Part shown: piece after piece, positions 9,790 through 19,304 of the stretch
How positions within the stretch are numbered: the stretch's first letter is position 1
Layout of the letters: each line of letters opens with the position of its first letter
DNA from: Pseudomonas lurida
GTDB lineage: Bacteria > Pseudomonadota > Gammaproteobacteria > Pseudomonadales > Pseudomonadaceae
Reading direction: 5' to 3'
NCBI RefSeq assembly: GCF_002563895.1
Contig: NZ_PDJB01000001.1
Coordinates: 2,277,501 to 2,341,500 of the forward strand
Length of the DNA: 64,000 nt
The notes under the pieces: generated by a model
The model's input: the letters and a program-made list of their open reading frames with translations, nothing else
Databases searched by the model: none
What the model was told of the DNA's origin: nothing
Program-made: the position numbers and the translations under genes

Positions 9790-10764
9790 ATGACCAGCCA
9801 GTTCCCCCAAGCCCGTCCACGCCGCCTGCGCCGCTCCCCGGAGCTGCGTGGCTTGTTCCAGGAAAGCGAATTTACCCTCAACGACCTGGTGCTGCCGATC
9901 TTCGTCGAAGAAGAAATTGACGACTTCGTGCCCATCACCAGCATGCCGGGCGTCGTGCGTATCCCCGAGAAAAAACTGGCCGGCGAGATCGAGCGCTATG
10001 CCCGTGCCGGTATCAAGTCGGTGATGACCTTTGGCGTGTCCCACCACCTGGACGCCAGCGGCAGCGATACCTGGAAAGAGCGCGGCCTGGTCTCGCGCAT
10101 GTCCTCGATCATCAAGGACGCGGTGCCTGAGATGATCGTGATGTCCGACACCTGCTTCTGCGAGTACACCGACCACGGCCACTGTGGCGTCATGCACGGC
10201 GCCCAGGTCGACAACGATGCGACGCTGGTCAACCTCGGCAAGCAAGCCGTGGCGGCGGCACGTGCCGGAGCCGACGTCATCGCCCCCTCGGCGGCGATGG
10301 ACGGCCAGGTCCAGGCGATTCGACGCGCCCTGGATGACGCCGGCTTCACCCATATCCCGATCATGGCGTATTCGACCAAATTCGCCTCGGCGCTCTACGG
10401 TCCGTTCCGCGAAGCCGGCGGCAGCGCACTCAAGGGTGACCGCAAAAGCTACCAGATGAACCCGATGAACCGCCGCGAAGCCGTGCGCGAATCGCTGCTG
10501 GACGAACAGGAAGGCGCGGATGCGCTGATGGTCAAGCCCGCCGGCGCCTACCTCGACATCATCCGCGACATCCGCGAAGCCTCGCGCCTGCCGGTGGCGG
10601 CGTATCAGGTGAGCGGCGAATACGCGATGATCAAGTTCGGCGCCCAAGCCGGCGCGATCGATGAGGACCGAGTGGTGCGTGAGACCCTGGGATCGATCAA
10701 GCGCGCGGGTGCGGACCTGATCTTCACCTACTTCGCGATGGACCTGGCGTTGGCAGGGATCTAA
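9790..10764 (+). CDS. hemB: Delta-aminolevulinic acid dehydratase (porphobilinogen synthase)
   Basis: HemB condenses two 5-aminolevulinate molecules into porphobilinogen, the second common step of tetrapyrrole synthesis, in the cytosol. The active-site lysines are visible as YSTKFAS (Lys197) and MVKPAGAY (Lys249, the Schiff-base Lys). The metal region reads [14 protein letters not shown], and the length of 324 residues is typical. The ATG at 9790 begins the usual [15 protein letters not shown] start. A GC-rich hairpin lies in the 118-nt gap after the PhzF gene, so hemB is probably transcribed on its own. A REP-like terminator follows. Confidence 0.96.
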   Translation: MTSQFPQARPRRLRRSPELRGLFQESEFTLNDLVLPIFVEEEIDDFVPITSMPGVVRIPEKKLAGEIERYARAGIKSVMTFGVSHHLDASGSDTWKERGLVSRMSSIIKDAVPEMIVMSDTCFCEYTDHGHCGVMHGAQVDNDATLVNLGKQAVAAARAGADVIAPSAAMDGQVQAIRRALDDAGFTHIPIMAYSTKFASALYGPFREAGGSALKGDRKSYQMNPMNRREAVRESLLDEQEGADALMVKPAGAYLDIIRDIREASRLPVAAYQVSGEYAMIKFGAQAGAIDEDRVVRETLGSIKRAGADLIFTYFAMDLALAGI

Positions 10765-10779
10765 CCCCCCACAGCCACT

Positions 10780-10813
10780 GCAGGGGCTGGCAAGCCAGCG
10801 CCTGCATTTTTTT
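10780..10813 (+). terminator. hemB terminator made of a REP-like palindrome
   Basis: The hairpin GCAGG-g-GCTGGC / GCCAGC-g-CCTGC with an AA loop is followed by a run of seven T. Its core matches the palindromes at 26434, 48789 and 63355. Confidence 0.75.
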
Positions 10814-10821
10814 GTCTGGTG

Positions 10822-11071
10822 TCAGCGCTGCGCAAACGCCAGGTTCAACCCCAGCCCCGCAAAGACCGCCGCAACGCTGCGGCGCAACCAATGTTGAACC
10901 CGTGGTGACTCAATCACTGCACGGCGAAAGACATTGGCCAGCAGGCCATACACCACGAACACCGCAAGCGTCATCGCCATAAATACAGCGCTCAGTACTA
11001 GCATTTACCACGTCGGTGCCGGGAATCAATACGACAATCAGGCAGGTCATCAGGAAGTTCAGGCTGGGCAT
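10822..11071 (-). pseudogene. LysE/RhtB-family exporter remnant (internal deletion plus frameshift)
   Basis: Two short frames on the same strand together resemble the ends of a LysE-family amino-acid exporter, normally about 205 residues. From 11071 the first reads MPSLNFLMTCLIVVLIPGTD, the typical first helix with the P-G-D motif. After the junction near 11000-11010 the second frame reads MAMTLAVFVVYGLLANVFRR and ends RSVAAVFAGLGLNLAFAQR, the typical last helices. Roughly 120 residues of the middle are missing and the two parts are out of frame, so no functional transporter can be made. The remaining ends suggest a fairly recent deletion. Confidence 0.75.
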
Positions 11072-11218
11072 GGCATTCGAACACCATGTACGCATGGTCC
11101 ATGACCGATCCTGTCACGTTCTGTTGGCCCCTGGCGAGCGCATCAGGTTGGCGAACCCTGGTCAGACTTATCGGTCGATATCTGCAATGCCCGGCCCGTC
11201 GTCACCCAAGGAAGCCCC

Positions 11219-12304
11219 ATGTATTCAAGCCGCCTGATCCTCTGCCTTGCCACCTTGCTGGTGCTGGCCGGTTGCTCCACTACGCGCAACCCGCAACAGC
11301 CGGAGCGCAGCGAGACCGAGGTGAAGGCGCAGATTGTGCGCCTGCTGCCGGCCACAGTGCCGGACCGCAATGGTTGGGCGCAGGACATCTACACCGCCTT
11401 TGACACCCAGAAAATCTACCCCAGCACAGAAAACATCTGCGCCGTGCTGGCGGTCACCGAGCAGGAGTCCACCTATCAGGTCGACCCGCCCGTGCCGAAC
11501 ATGGGCAAGATCGCCCAGGACGAGATCCAACGTCGCGCCGCCAAGGTCCATGTGCCCGCCTTCGTGGTACGCAGCGCCCTTCAACTGCGTTCGCCCACCG
11601 GCAAGACGTATGCCGACCGCCTGAGCGCCGCACGCACTGAGAGGGACCTGAGCGGCATCTTCGATGACTTCATCAGCATGGTGCCCCTGGGCAACACGCT
11701 GTTTGGTGGTTTCAACCCGGTGCACACCGCAGGCCCGATGCAGGTGAGTATCGACTTTGCGCAAAAGCAGGCCCGGGGTTATCCCTACACGGTGGACGGC
11801 AGCATTCGCCGCGAGGTCTTCACCCGCCGTGGCGGCATGTACTTCGGCATCGCGCATTTGCTCGGCTACCCGGTGAATTATGACCAACCGCTGTATCGCT
11901 TCGCCGACTTCAATGCCGGTTGGTACGCCAGTCGCAACGCCGCGTTCCAGGCCGCCGTCAGCCGCGCCTCGGGCACCGAGTTGGCGCTGGATGGGGACTT
12001 GATTCGCTACGGTTCTTTGCTCCCCGGTACCACTGAGCTGGCGGTGCGATCATTGGGCGCGAAGCTGGATATGCGCAACCCCAGCATCCGCAGCCAGCTG
12101 GAGCAGGGCGAGCAACTGGACTTCGAGGACACCCCACTCTACAAGCGCGTGTTTGCCCTGGCCGACAAGGCCGCGGGCAAGCCAATGCCACGGGCAATCC
12201 TGCCGGGCATCGTGCTCAAGAGCCCCAAGATCACCCGCAACCTGACCACGGCGTGGTTCGCCAAGCGGGTCGACGAGCGCTATCAGCGTTGCATGAAGCG
12301 CTGA
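11219..12304 (+). CDS. DUF1615 family lipoprotein
   Basis: This 361-residue protein has a lipoprotein signal (LATLLVLAGCSTT, lipidated Cys near residue 19) and then the conserved DUF1615 body. The segment CAVLAVTEQESTYQVDPPVPNMG has a Glu in a QEST context reminiscent of lysozyme-like lytic transglycosylases, and GGFNPVHTAGPMQVSIDFAQ and RRGGMYFGIAHLLGYPV recall the same fold. A peptidoglycan-related function is therefore plausible but is inference. An AAGGAAG sequence precedes the ATG. Its stop codon abuts the stop codon of the convergent gene with no intervening base. Confidence 0.8.
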   Translation: MYSSRLILCLATLLVLAGCSTTRNPQQPERSETEVKAQIVRLLPATVPDRNGWAQDIYTAFDTQKIYPSTENICAVLAVTEQESTYQVDPPVPNMGKIAQDEIQRRAAKVHVPAFVVRSALQLRSPTGKTYADRLSAARTERDLSGIFDDFISMVPLGNTLFGGFNPVHTAGPMQVSIDFAQKQARGYPYTVDGSIRREVFTRRGGMYFGIAHLLGYPVNYDQPLYRFADFNAGWYASRNAAFQAAVSRASGTELALDGDLIRYGSLLPGTTELAVRSLGAKLDMRNPSIRSQLEQGEQLDFEDTPLYKRVFALADKAAGKPMPRAILPGIVLKSPKITRNLTTAWFAKRVDERYQRCMKR

Positions 12305-13090
12305 TCAGCTGCGGCGTTTGACAAAGCGCCGCCACAGCCACACCCATAACCACACGACCGGGAACGCCAGGATGACGAACGGCAGCACATAGCTTGATCG
12401 CTCCAGGGCGTCGGCAGTGCCTTCCACCAGGTTTTCGCCCAAATTGCTGAACATACGGCTGAACCGCGACGACTGGTTGGCACCATCAGAGGAACGGAAG
12501 TTCAGCGTCACGCGGTTGGTGTCGATACGCCGTTGCTGGCCGGCGGCGACCTGGGCCAGTTGCTGTAGCTCGTTTTCGATGGACGCCTGTTCCTTGCTCA
12601 AGGCAATCAGGTCACTGACGGTAATGTCCTTGCGTTTGGCCAACTCATCCAGCCGCTGTTGCTGGGCTTGCAGCCGATCCTGGCGACGGCGCACGTCGGC
12701 GACGGCATCGGCCAAGTCCTCGGCGGTGGTGATGCGTTGGCCCAGTCTGCCGCCTTCAGCAGCCATCGCGACCATCGGTTCCACCCCGGTGGGCGCGATG
12801 CGCAGGATGATCTGGCCGCCGCTGCCGTCTTCGGTGATGCCGAGGATGTTGCACGCGCCAAAGCGTGCTGTTTCACACGCTTCGCGGGTGGCTTGCATAC
12901 GAGGGGCGAGCAGGGCGCCGGGCAGGGCCAGGCTCAGTTCGTGCTCGTAGGCCAATTGAGCGCCGGCCTGGCTTTGTTCGCCGTTGATCACCCGTGCGCG
13001 GGAGTGGTCCTTGGGCGAGCAGCCGGCCATGGCCAACGCTGCCAGCAAGAGCACGAGGTAGGAATGGGGTTTGCCGTCCAGATGGCGCAT
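12305..13090 (-). CDS. DUF4349 family lipoprotein with coiled coil and C-terminal membrane helix
   Basis: The 261-residue protein begins with a lipoprotein signal (LLLAALAMAGCSPK). Residues about 120-190 form a charged, Gln/Arg-rich coiled coil (VRRRQDRLQAQQQRLDELAK, then EQASIENELQQLAQ), and a single hydrophobic helix VLPFVILAFPVVWLWVWLW lies just before a basic tail. This order (signal, soluble domain, coiled coil, TM, basic end) is that of DUF4349 proteins, whose role is unknown. No partner gene is on the same strand next to it. Confidence 0.77.
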   Translation of the reverse strand: MRHLDGKPHSYLVLLLAALAMAGCSPKDHSRARVINGEQSQAGAQLAYEHELSLALPGALLAPRMQATREACETARFGACNILGITEDGSGGQIILRIAPTGVEPMVAMAAEGGRLGQRITTAEDLADAVADVRRRQDRLQAQQQRLDELAKRKDITVSDLIALSKEQASIENELQQLAQVAAGQQRRIDTNRVTLNFRSSDGANQSSRFSRMFSNLGENLVEGTADALERSSYVLPFVILAFPVVWLWVWLWRRFVKRRS

Positions 13091-13244
13091 TGCTGTTCCT
13101 TGGGATCAGGGGGAATTGACGGCGATTAAAGCGGGTCTGGTGGATTAACGCAAAGCATCGTGGGGGATTTGCGTGGCTGATGGTGATGGTTGCCACGTGT
13201 GGCCTGGCGTACACCTCAAGCCCGACTCCAAGGAAGAATCCGCC

Positions 13245-13661
13245 ATGATTGCCCACACCGTGCCTGAAGGTTTTGTCTCGCTACCCCGCAGCAGTCCCCT
13301 GCTTGATCTGTTAGGCCCGGCGTATTGCCGGGGGGAAGGCCTGCAATTGGAGATCGGCTTGCGGGCCGACAATCGCCACGCCAATGGGCGGGGCACAGTG
13401 CATGGGGGAGTGTTGGCGACCCTGGCGGATATTGGCATGGGGTACGCGATGGCGTTTTCCAGTGACCCGCCGCTGCCGTTGATTACCGCGAGCATGAACC
13501 TGGATTACCTGGGCGCGGTGCAGGTGGGGGAGTGGATTGTGGTGCGGTTGGAGCACCACAAGCGCGGGCGGCAGATGGCGTTTGCCACAGTGAGCCTGCA
13601 GGTAGGAGAGAAAGTGGTGGCGCGGGCGAATGCGGTGTTTGCGGTGCCCCGGACGGGCTGA
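13245..13661 (+). CDS. PaaI-like hotdog-fold thioesterase
   Basis: This 138-residue protein has the hotdog thioesterase signature GRGTVHGGVLATLADIGMGYA and a C-terminal MAFATVSLQVGEKVVARANAVF strand region, in part. The family hydrolyses acyl-CoA thioesters, often of aromatic or medium-chain acids. The ATG at 13245 follows AAGGAAG at a good distance, and the longer frame from 13173 lacks a ribosome-binding site. The gene faces atoB tail to tail, with a shared terminator between. The substrate is unknown. Confidence 0.82.
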   Translation: MIAHTVPEGFVSLPRSSPLLDLLGPAYCRGEGLQLEIGLRADNRHANGRGTVHGGVLATLADIGMGYAMAFSSDPPLPLITASMNLDYLGAVQVGEWIVVRLEHHKRGRQMAFATVSLQVGEKVVARANAVFAVPRTG

Positions 13662-13723
13662 CAATCCAGAACCAATGTGGGCGGGGGCCTTTGAACTGCT
13701 TTTTTCAGTAGGGTCGCATAAAG

Positions 13724-13756
13724 AAAAGGCCTGGTTTTCGTGGAACCAGGCCTTTT
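13724..13756. terminator. Bidirectional terminator between the thioesterase gene and atoB
   Basis: A perfect 13-bp stem, AAAAGGCCTGGTT with its complement and a 7-nt loop, has A on the left and T on the right, so it can serve both converging genes. Confidence 0.85.
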
Positions 13757-13773
13757 CCGTGTTGCTCGTTGAA

Positions 13774-14955
13774 TCAGTTGCGTTCGAGGGCGAGGGCGAC
13801 GCCCTGGCCGCCACCGATGCACAGGGTCGCCAGGCCCTTCTTGGCATCGCGCTTGATCATTTCATGCAGCAGGGTCACCAGCACGCGGCAGCCTGAGGCG
13901 CCGATCGGGTGGCCAATGGCAATGGCGCCGCCGTTGACGTTGACCTTGTCGGCGTCCCATTCCAGCTCTTTGCCGACGGCCAGGGATTGCGCAGCGAAGG
14001 CTTCATTGGCTTCGATGAGGTCCAGGTCACCCAGGCTCCAACCGGCTTTGTCCAGGCAACGGCGGGTGGCCGAGACCGGGCCGATGCCCATGATGGCTGG
14101 GTCGACGCCGGCGTTGGCGTAGCTGGCGATGCGCGCCAATACCGGCAGGCCGAGGGCCTTGGCTTTGTCGGCGCTCATTAGCAGCACCGCTGCGGCGCCG
14201 TCGTTGAGGCTGGAAGCGTTGCCAGCGGTGACGCTGCCGTCTTTCTTGAACGCAGGTTTCAGCTTGGCCAGGGACTCGGCGGTGGTGCCGGCGCGTGGCT
14301 GTTCATCCACGGCGAAGGCCACCGGGTCGCCTTTGCGCTGGGGAATCAGGATCGGCGTGATCTCATCGACAAAACGCCCGGCCTCGATGGCGGCGGCGGC
14401 TTTTTGCTGGGACGCCGCGGCGAACGCGTCCTGGGCTTCACGGCTGATGCCGTACTTGTCCACCAGGTTCTCAGCGGTGATGCCCATGTGGTAATCGTTG
14501 AACGCATCCCACAGGCCGTCGGTGATCATGCTGTCGACCATCTTGGCGTGGCCCATGCGTAAACCGGTGCGCGCGGCGGGCAGCACATACGGCGCCAGGC
14601 TCATGTTTTCCATGCCGCCGGCGATGATCACGTCGGCGTCACCGCAACGAATGGCCTGGGCGCCCAGGTGCAGGGCCTTGAGGCCCGAGCCGCAGACCTT
14701 GTTCAAGGTGAGGCTGGGCACCGCATGTGGTAGGCCGGCGAGAATCGAGGCCTGGCGCGCCGGGTTCTGGCCGCTGCCAGCGGTGAGCACTTGGCCGAGG
14801 ATGACTTCATCCACTTCGGCCGGGTCCAGGCCGGTCTGCTCCAAGAGGCGACGGATCACAGCGGCACCCAGTTCCGGTGCCGGAATGTTCGCCAGTGAAC
14901 CCTGGAAGCTGCCCACGGCGGTGCGGGTGGCAGCAACAATCACGACGTCTTGCAT
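13774..14955 (-). CDS. atoB: Acetyl-CoA acetyltransferase (thiolase II)
   Basis: The enzyme cleaves acetoacetyl-CoA to two acetyl-CoA or catalyses the reverse. It has the thiolase nucleophile Cys88 in [11 protein letters not shown], the His in GHPIGASG, and the C-terminal Cys379 in CIGGGQG; the 393-residue length is normal. The ATG at 14955 gives the family start [15 protein letters not shown]. It is the last gene of a three-gene operon after the CoA-transferase subunits (11 nt from dhcB). It therefore likely finishes ketone-body or carnitine-derived acetoacetyl-CoA breakdown. Confidence 0.92.
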   Translation of the reverse strand: MQDVVIVAATRTAVGSFQGSLANIPAPELGAAVIRRLLEQTGLDPAEVDEVILGQVLTAGSGQNPARQASILAGLPHAVPSLTLNKVCGSGLKALHLGAQAIRCGDADVIIAGGMENMSLAPYVLPAARTGLRMGHAKMVDSMITDGLWDAFNDYHMGITAENLVDKYGISREAQDAFAAASQQKAAAAIEAGRFVDEITPILIPQRKGDPVAFAVDEQPRAGTTAESLAKLKPAFKKDGSVTAGNASSLNDGAAAVLLMSADKAKALGLPVLARIASYANAGVDPAIMGIGPVSATRRCLDKAGWSLGDLDLIEANEAFAAQSLAVGKELEWDADKVNVNGGAIAIGHPIGASGCRVLVTLLHEMIKRDAKKGLATLCIGGGQGVALALERN

Positions 14956-14966
14956 GGAATCTGTCC

Positions 14967-15626
14967 TCACTGGAAGTGCATTTCTGGAACGTGGTCCGGG
15001 ACGATCAGTTTACCGGCGGTCTTGCTCACAATCTCTTCAACACTGACGCCAGGTGCGCGTTCCTTGAGGACAAAAGCGCCATTTTCGATTTCCAGGTAGG
15101 CCAGGTCGGTCAGCACGCGCTTGATGCAGTTCGCGCCGGTCAGCGGCAGGCTGCATTGGCTGAGCAGCTTGGACTCACCATCCTTGGAGGCGTGGGTCAT
15201 GATCACGATGATGTTTTCTGCGCCGGCCACCAGGTCCATGGCGCCGCCCATGCCTTTGACTAGCTTGCCGGGGATCATCCAGGAAGCGATGTTGCCGTGT
15301 ACGTCGACTTCAAACGCACCGAGCACGGTGAGGTCAACGTGGCCGCCACGGATCATTGCAAAGGATTCGGCGGAGGAGAAGATCGAGGCGCCGATGCGCG
15401 CGGTCACGGTTTGTTTGCCGGCGTTGATCATGTCGGCATCAATGGTTTCTTCGGTAGGAAACGGTCCCATGCCTAGCAGGCCGTTTTCCGATTGCAGCAT
15501 CACTTCCATGCCTTCGGGAATGTAGTTGGCCACCAGGGTCGGAATGCCGATGCCGAGGTTGACGTAGAAACCGTCCTGCATTTCGCGGGCAACGCGTTGA
15601 GCCATTTGTTCGCGGGTAAGCGCCAT
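14967..15626 (-). CDS. dhcB: 3-oxoacid (dehydrocarnitine) CoA-transferase subunit B
   Basis: This 219-residue beta subunit carries the catalytic Glu47 in the SENGLLG motif, which forms the glutamyl-CoA thioester intermediate, and has [11 protein letters not shown] before it. With subunit A it transfers CoA between succinyl- or acetyl-CoA and acetoacetate-like acids. The ATG at 15626 gives [13 protein letters not shown], while the frame further upstream is out-of-gene. The order LysR / subunit A / subunit B / thiolase is that of P. aeruginosa dhcR-dhcA-dhcB-atoB for dehydrocarnitine use. The name rests on this synteny and is less certain than the enzyme class. Confidence 0.85.
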   Translation of the reverse strand: MALTREQMAQRVAREMQDGFYVNLGIGIPTLVANYIPEGMEVMLQSENGLLGMGPFPTEETIDADMINAGKQTVTARIGASIFSSAESFAMIRGGHVDLTVLGAFEVDVHGNIASWMIPGKLVKGMGGAMDLVAGAENIIVIMTHASKDGESKLLSQCSLPLTGANCIKRVLTDLAYLEIENGAFVLKERAPGVSVEEIVSKTAGKLIVPDHVPEMHFQ

Positions 15627-15660
15627 TTTATGAGTCCTTATTGTTCGGGCTGGGGGCGGA

Positions 15661-16359
15661 TTATTTGCGCACGGTGCGCTGTTCGATGCGCTTCTCAAAC
15701 GTGCCGCAGATGATCCGGTCGACATAGATGCCAGGGGTGTGGATCTGCGCCGGGTCCAGCTCGCCCGGCTCGACGATTTCCTCGACTTCGACCACGGTGA
15801 TCTTGCCGGCGGTGGCGGCCAGCGGGTTGAAGTTCTGAGCGGTGTGGCGATAGATAACGTTGCCGAAGTGGTCGGCTTTCCAGCCTTTGACGATGGCGAA
15901 GTCGCCGGTAATGGACTCTTCCATCAGGTACGGGCGACCGTTGAACTCGCGGGTTTCCTTGCCTTCGGCTACCGGGGTGCCGACGCCGGTGGCGGTAAAG
16001 AAGGCCGGGATACCGGCGCCACCGGCGCGCATTTTCTCGGCCAGGGTACCTTGGGGCGTCAGCACCACTTCAATTTCCCCGCTGAGCAATTGCTTCTCGA
16101 ACAGTGCGTTTTCACCGACGTAGGAGGCAATCACCTTGCTGATCTGCTTCTCTTCGAGCAGCACGCCCAGGCCAAAGCCATCGACGCCGCAGTTATTGGA
16201 AACCACCGTCAGGTCGCGGGTGCCTTTGCGCTTGATCTCGGCGATGAGGTTTTCTGGAATCCCGCACAGGCCAAAGCCACCGGAGAGTACGGTCATGCCG
16301 TCTTCCAGGCCTGCCAGTGCTTCTTCATAGGACGCCACGCGTTTATCGAAACCTGCCAT
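15661..16359 (-). CDS. dhcA: 3-oxoacid (dehydrocarnitine) CoA-transferase subunit A
   Basis: This 232-residue alpha subunit of a family I CoA-transferase has the CoA-binding glycine-rich motif [14 protein letters not shown] near the N-terminus, then [14 protein letters not shown] and [16 protein letters not shown]. It is the first gene of the operon with dhcB (34-nt gap) and atoB, and diverges from the LysR gene at 16549. The ATG at 16359 has GAGGTGC upstream. The substrate could be acetoacetate or dehydrocarnitine; the neighbouring regulator favours the dhc assignment by synteny. Confidence 0.85.
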   Translation of the reverse strand: MAGFDKRVASYEEALAGLEDGMTVLSGGFGLCGIPENLIAEIKRKGTRDLTVVSNNCGVDGFGLGVLLEEKQISKVIASYVGENALFEKQLLSGEIEVVLTPQGTLAEKMRAGGAGIPAFFTATGVGTPVAEGKETREFNGRPYLMEESITGDFAIVKGWKADHFGNVIYRHTAQNFNPLAATAGKITVVEVEEIVEPGELDPAQIHTPGIYVDRIICGTFEKRIEQRTVRK

Positions 16360-16548
16360 ATGCACCTCTTTTATTGTATGTGGGCCAGCCAATGAACCGA
16401 GTGTTGCTCCGGCGGATTGATTTGTTAAGTTGTTTTTTAAGGTTGATTGATCTAGAAAACAGCATAATAAGCGTCAAGCCGCATGCTTCACGCACCGTTA
16501 GCGGCCGCTTTCACTTGCAGCTTTCAACTTGTCATTTGGAGCTTACCC

Positions 16549-17451
16549 ATGACCGTTAAACAGATGCGCGCGTTTCTCGCTGTGGCCCAGAGCCTGAGTT
16601 TTGCCGCCGCCTGTGAGCGCCTGCACCTTTCCCAGTCGGCGCTGAGCCTGACCATCAAGGGGCTGGAAGAAGGACTGGGCGGACGGTTGTTCAGCCGTAA
16701 TACCCGCAACGTTGCGCTGACACCTGAAGGTGAGTCATTGCTGCCCCTGGCACGCCGGTTGATTGCCGATTGGGACAACGCCGAAGACGAGCTGCGCCAG
16801 CGCTTCACCCTCCAGCGTGGACGGGTCACGGTGGCAGCGATGCCCTCCTTTGCGGGCAACCTGTTGCCACCGATCCTGAAGATATTCCGCGCACGGTACC
16901 CGCAGGTGAATGTCACGGTGCACGATTTGATCAACGAGCAGGTGCTCGAGATGGTGCGCGACCGCCAGGTGGAACTGGGCGTGGCGTTCGAGCCGCCAGA
17001 AGGTTCGTCGCTGGCGTTCACCCCGTTGTACCTGGACCGCTTCATTGCCGTGGTGCCCGGTGATTCACCGTTGGCCGCGTGTGCCGAGATCGATTGGAAC
17101 ACCTTGCTGGAGCAACCTTTCATCACCTTGCAACGGCCGTCCACGGTACGGGTGATGCTGGAGGAACATCTGGGCGCGCTGCAGAGGAAGCTGCCGGTAG
17201 CACTGGAGAGCCATCAATTGGCGACGGTGGGCAAGATGGTTGCCAGCGGCCTGGGTGTCAGCGCGGTCCCAGCGTTGTGTGCACAACAAATGGAAGAGGC
17301 GGGTGCTCATTGCATCACCTTGACCGACCCGGTGATCGAGCGACCGATTGGTGTGCTGACCAAGCCGGGGCACGAACTGTCGGCGGCAGCGCAGGTGCTG
17401 TTCGATATTTTTCGCGATGAAGCTGCGAAAGGCCGGTTTCCCACTTTTTGA
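16549..17451 (+). CDS. dhcR: LysR-family regulator divergent from the dhc operon (probable DhcR)
   Basis: The 300-residue protein has a LysR helix-turn-helix (MRAFLAVAQSLSFAAACERL, then LSQSALSLTIKGLEEGLGG) and a standard effector-binding domain. The ATG at 16549 starts the conserved N-terminus, and the frame is open back to 16483 without a convincing start. Its divergent position next to dhcA and the same gene order in P. aeruginosa suggest that it controls dhcA-dhcB-atoB. The 189-bp intergenic region is AT-rich for this genome and should hold both promoters. The symbol is by synteny. Confidence 0.78.
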   Translation: MTVKQMRAFLAVAQSLSFAAACERLHLSQSALSLTIKGLEEGLGGRLFSRNTRNVALTPEGESLLPLARRLIADWDNAEDELRQRFTLQRGRVTVAAMPSFAGNLLPPILKIFRARYPQVNVTVHDLINEQVLEMVRDRQVELGVAFEPPEGSSLAFTPLYLDRFIAVVPGDSPLAACAEIDWNTLLEQPFITLQRPSTVRVMLEEHLGALQRKLPVALESHQLATVGKMVASGLGVSAVPALCAQQMEEAGAHCITLTDPVIERPIGVLTKPGHELSAAAQVLFDIFRDEAAKGRFPTF

Positions 17452-17466
17452 TACTGCCGCAAACAA

Positions 17467-17558
17467 CGGTGGGAGCTGGCTTGCCCGCGATCGCTATTTA
17501 ACATTCAACAACAGGGTTGATCGTTAAACCGCTATCGCGGGCAAGCCAGCTCCCACCG
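17467..17558. repeat. REPIN (two inverted REP sequences)
   Basis: Two perfect 25-bp arms face each other, 17467-17491 and 17534-17558, each with the core GTGGGAGCTGGCTTGCCCGC or its complement. The 42-nt spacer also has partial dyad symmetry (TTAAC/GTTAA, TCAAC/GTTGA). This is the REP doublet form typical of fluorescent pseudomonads, which a RAYT transposase elsewhere would mobilise. Confidence 0.88.
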
Positions 17559-17573
17559 TGAGCGCGTTGTTAT

Positions 17574-17903
17574 TTAGTAGTAGCGGTCGATCACTTTGAC
17601 TTGGGCGTTATCTTTGAAAGATTCCCATGCGTTGTTAAGTGTGTCGAAAACCTGCTCGATAAAGTTGCGATCGGCGGCCGCCTTCTTGCCGACATAACCC
17701 TGGCCACGGCGGTACATCTTCAGGCGCGCTGCCAGTTCACGGTTATTGCGGTCGAACTCGGCTTCTTCGGTGTGGGGCGCCAGGCAGTCAATTTGGACTT
17801 CGCCCGATTTGCCAATCCACAGGATATGGTCGTCGAGTGTGTCTTTCTGCGCTGCGAACATCTCAGCCAATTCATCGATAGTTGGTTGGTTGTTCAGATT
17901 CAT
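17574..17903 (-). CDS. Conserved hypothetical protein, 109 residues
   Basis: This is a small soluble, charged protein without signal peptide or membrane segment. It has an acidic N-terminal half (TIDELAEMFAAQKDTLDDHI), a central IDCLAPHTEEAEFDRNNREL stretch and a basic RRGQGYVGKKAAADRNFIEQ segment. AAGGGG lies upstream of the ATG at 17903. I do not recognise a family with a known role. It stands alone between a REPIN and a gene-poor region. Confidence 0.6.
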   Translation of the reverse strand: MNLNNQPTIDELAEMFAAQKDTLDDHILWIGKSGEVQIDCLAPHTEEAEFDRNNRELAARLKMYRRGQGYVGKKAAADRNFIEQVFDTLNNAWESFKDNAQVKVIDRYY

Positions 17904-18450
17904 GTGTAAGCCCCTTGACCAGTTGGCGATCTATCAAATAGTTCGTTAGTACATGTTTAAGGTGTCTCCGGTTCTGAAAACCGGGCGTCAGCGACTGTCT
18001 GCCGAATACGGGCAGGGTCTTGAACCTGATGCATGTAGTGTTGCTGATGAACTGCTACGCAATGCTTTCATAACGAAGACAAGTCGCATTTGAGCGCCTT
18101 GTACCGGACCCTCCGGGTCGGTCAGCTTCATCAATCCGCCTTGTGGGCAGTGCACATCCGGAAAAAACAGCTCGGCGGTCAGACGAGCTTGTTCAAAACG
18201 CTTGTTGCCAACGCTCCCGATCCGGGAGACGTCTCGATAATGCAAGGACAAAAACGTTACGTCAACGATTATGTAGTGATTATTTTTGATCACTACATAA
18301 ATGCTTGTGGGGGCGGGAGAATGCGGGAAAACGTGACTTAGGCGTCATTTTCTGGAGGTAGGGGTCGTATGCCCGAGAGGATGAATTCGACGCAAAACGC
18401 TGGAGGCGCTGGCTTGCAGGCTGCTCCAGTTTTGAGCCGTGGTGCAGGGG
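17904..18450. other. Gene-poor region with dyad elements
   Basis: No convincing gene is seen in this 547-bp stretch. Two overlapping opposite frames (18090-18341 plus, 17988-18293 minus) lack recognisable domains and clear ribosome-binding sites. The region has lower GC than its neighbours in places. It contains a hairpin with CTCCCG/CGGGAG arms at 18214-18228 and a perfect 12-bp inverted repeat at 18269-18300. Confidence 0.5.
18269..18300. repeat. Perfect 12-bp inverted repeat, AT-rich
   Basis: TTATGTAGTGAT at 18269-18280 is mirrored exactly by ATCACTACATAA at 18289-18300 around an 8-nt T-rich spacer. It lies about 150 bp downstream of the sir2 stop and is not followed by a T-run. It could be a protein-binding site or a mobile-element end. 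Confidence 0.6.
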
Positions 18451-19296
18451 TTATCTCAAACGGTCGGTCAGCAGAGGCAACAACCGCTCGCAGGACGCCT
18501 CGATTTTCACCTGCAGCAGGTCATCTGCACGCGTCTTGCCCAGGTTGATGGCAATGACAGGCTTGCCCTGTTCGACCATGGCCTTGCACAAGCGGAAGGC
18601 CGAATAGGCCATCAGCGACGACCCCACCACCAACAGTCCCTCGGCATGATCTACCGCGGCCATCGCCCTGGCGGCCGTTGCCGGTGCTACGTTCTCGCCA
18701 AAAAACACGACATCCGGCTTAAGGCGCTCGCCATTGCAATGGGGGCAGCGGGGGACCTGAAAGTGTTCTTCAAAGGTGGGGTCGAGCAAGGTGTCGCCAT
18801 CGGGTGCCTGCACGGCGTGGACCTGCGCCAGGTAGGGGTTGTCGATTTCCATCTGCCGCTGGATCACACCGCGCTCGCTGCGTTGCTGGCAGTCCAGGCA
18901 CAAGACCCGGTGCAGGCTGCCATGCAGTTCGATCACACCCTGGCTACCGGCCTGGTCATGCAGGGTGTCGACGTTTTGCGTGATCAACCCGGTGATCCGC
19001 TGGCGTTGTTGCAAGGTCGCCAGCGCACGGTGTGCAGTGTTCGGCTGGGCGATGCGTACGCGAGGCCACCCCAGCATCGCCCGCGCCCAATAGCGGCGCC
19101 GTGCCTGCGGGGTGGCGAGGAACTCCTGGTACATCATCGGAGCCTTGCCTCGGCGCACGCCTTCGCTGTCACGGTAATCGGGAATGCCCGATGAGGTGCT
19201 GATTCCCGCACCGGTCAGCACCAGGAAGCGCCGGTCGGCCATGGCCCGTTGCAACGTGTCGAGGTGATCCTCTTGATGTTCCAGCGTGTCGAGCAT
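18451..19296 (-). CDS. Sir2-family NAD-dependent deacylase
   Basis: The 281-residue sirtuin has the NAD-binding GAGISTSSGIPDYR motif, TQNVDTLHDQAGS with the catalytic HG shortly after (IELHGSLH), and a four-cysteine zinc module (CLDCQQR and CPHCNG). Sirtuins remove acyl groups from lysine with NAD, and some bacterial ones act in ADP-ribosylation or defence, but this is the short single-domain form. The ATG at 19296 follows the CBS gene by 8 nt. The two genes are one operon. Confidence 0.88.
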   Translation of the reverse strand: MLDTLEHQEDHLDTLQRAMADRRFLVLTGAGISTSSGIPDYRDSEGVRRGKAPMMYQEFLATPQARRRYWARAMLGWPRVRIAQPNTAHRALATLQQRQRITGLITQNVDTLHDQAGSQGVIELHGSLHRVLCLDCQQRSERGVIQRQMEIDNPYLAQVHAVQAPDGDTLLDPTFEEHFQVPRCPHCNGERLKPDVVFFGENVAPATAARAMAAVDHAEGLLVVGSSLMAYSAFRLCKAMVEQGKPVIAINLGKTRADDLLQVKIEASCERLLPLLTDRLR

Positions 19297-19304
19297 GAGT
19301 TCCC

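Noticed and set aside
17988..18341. Two opposing frames (101 and 83 residues) in the gene-poor region
   Set aside because: They overlap each other, have no domain and no convincing ribosome-binding site, and cannot both be coding.
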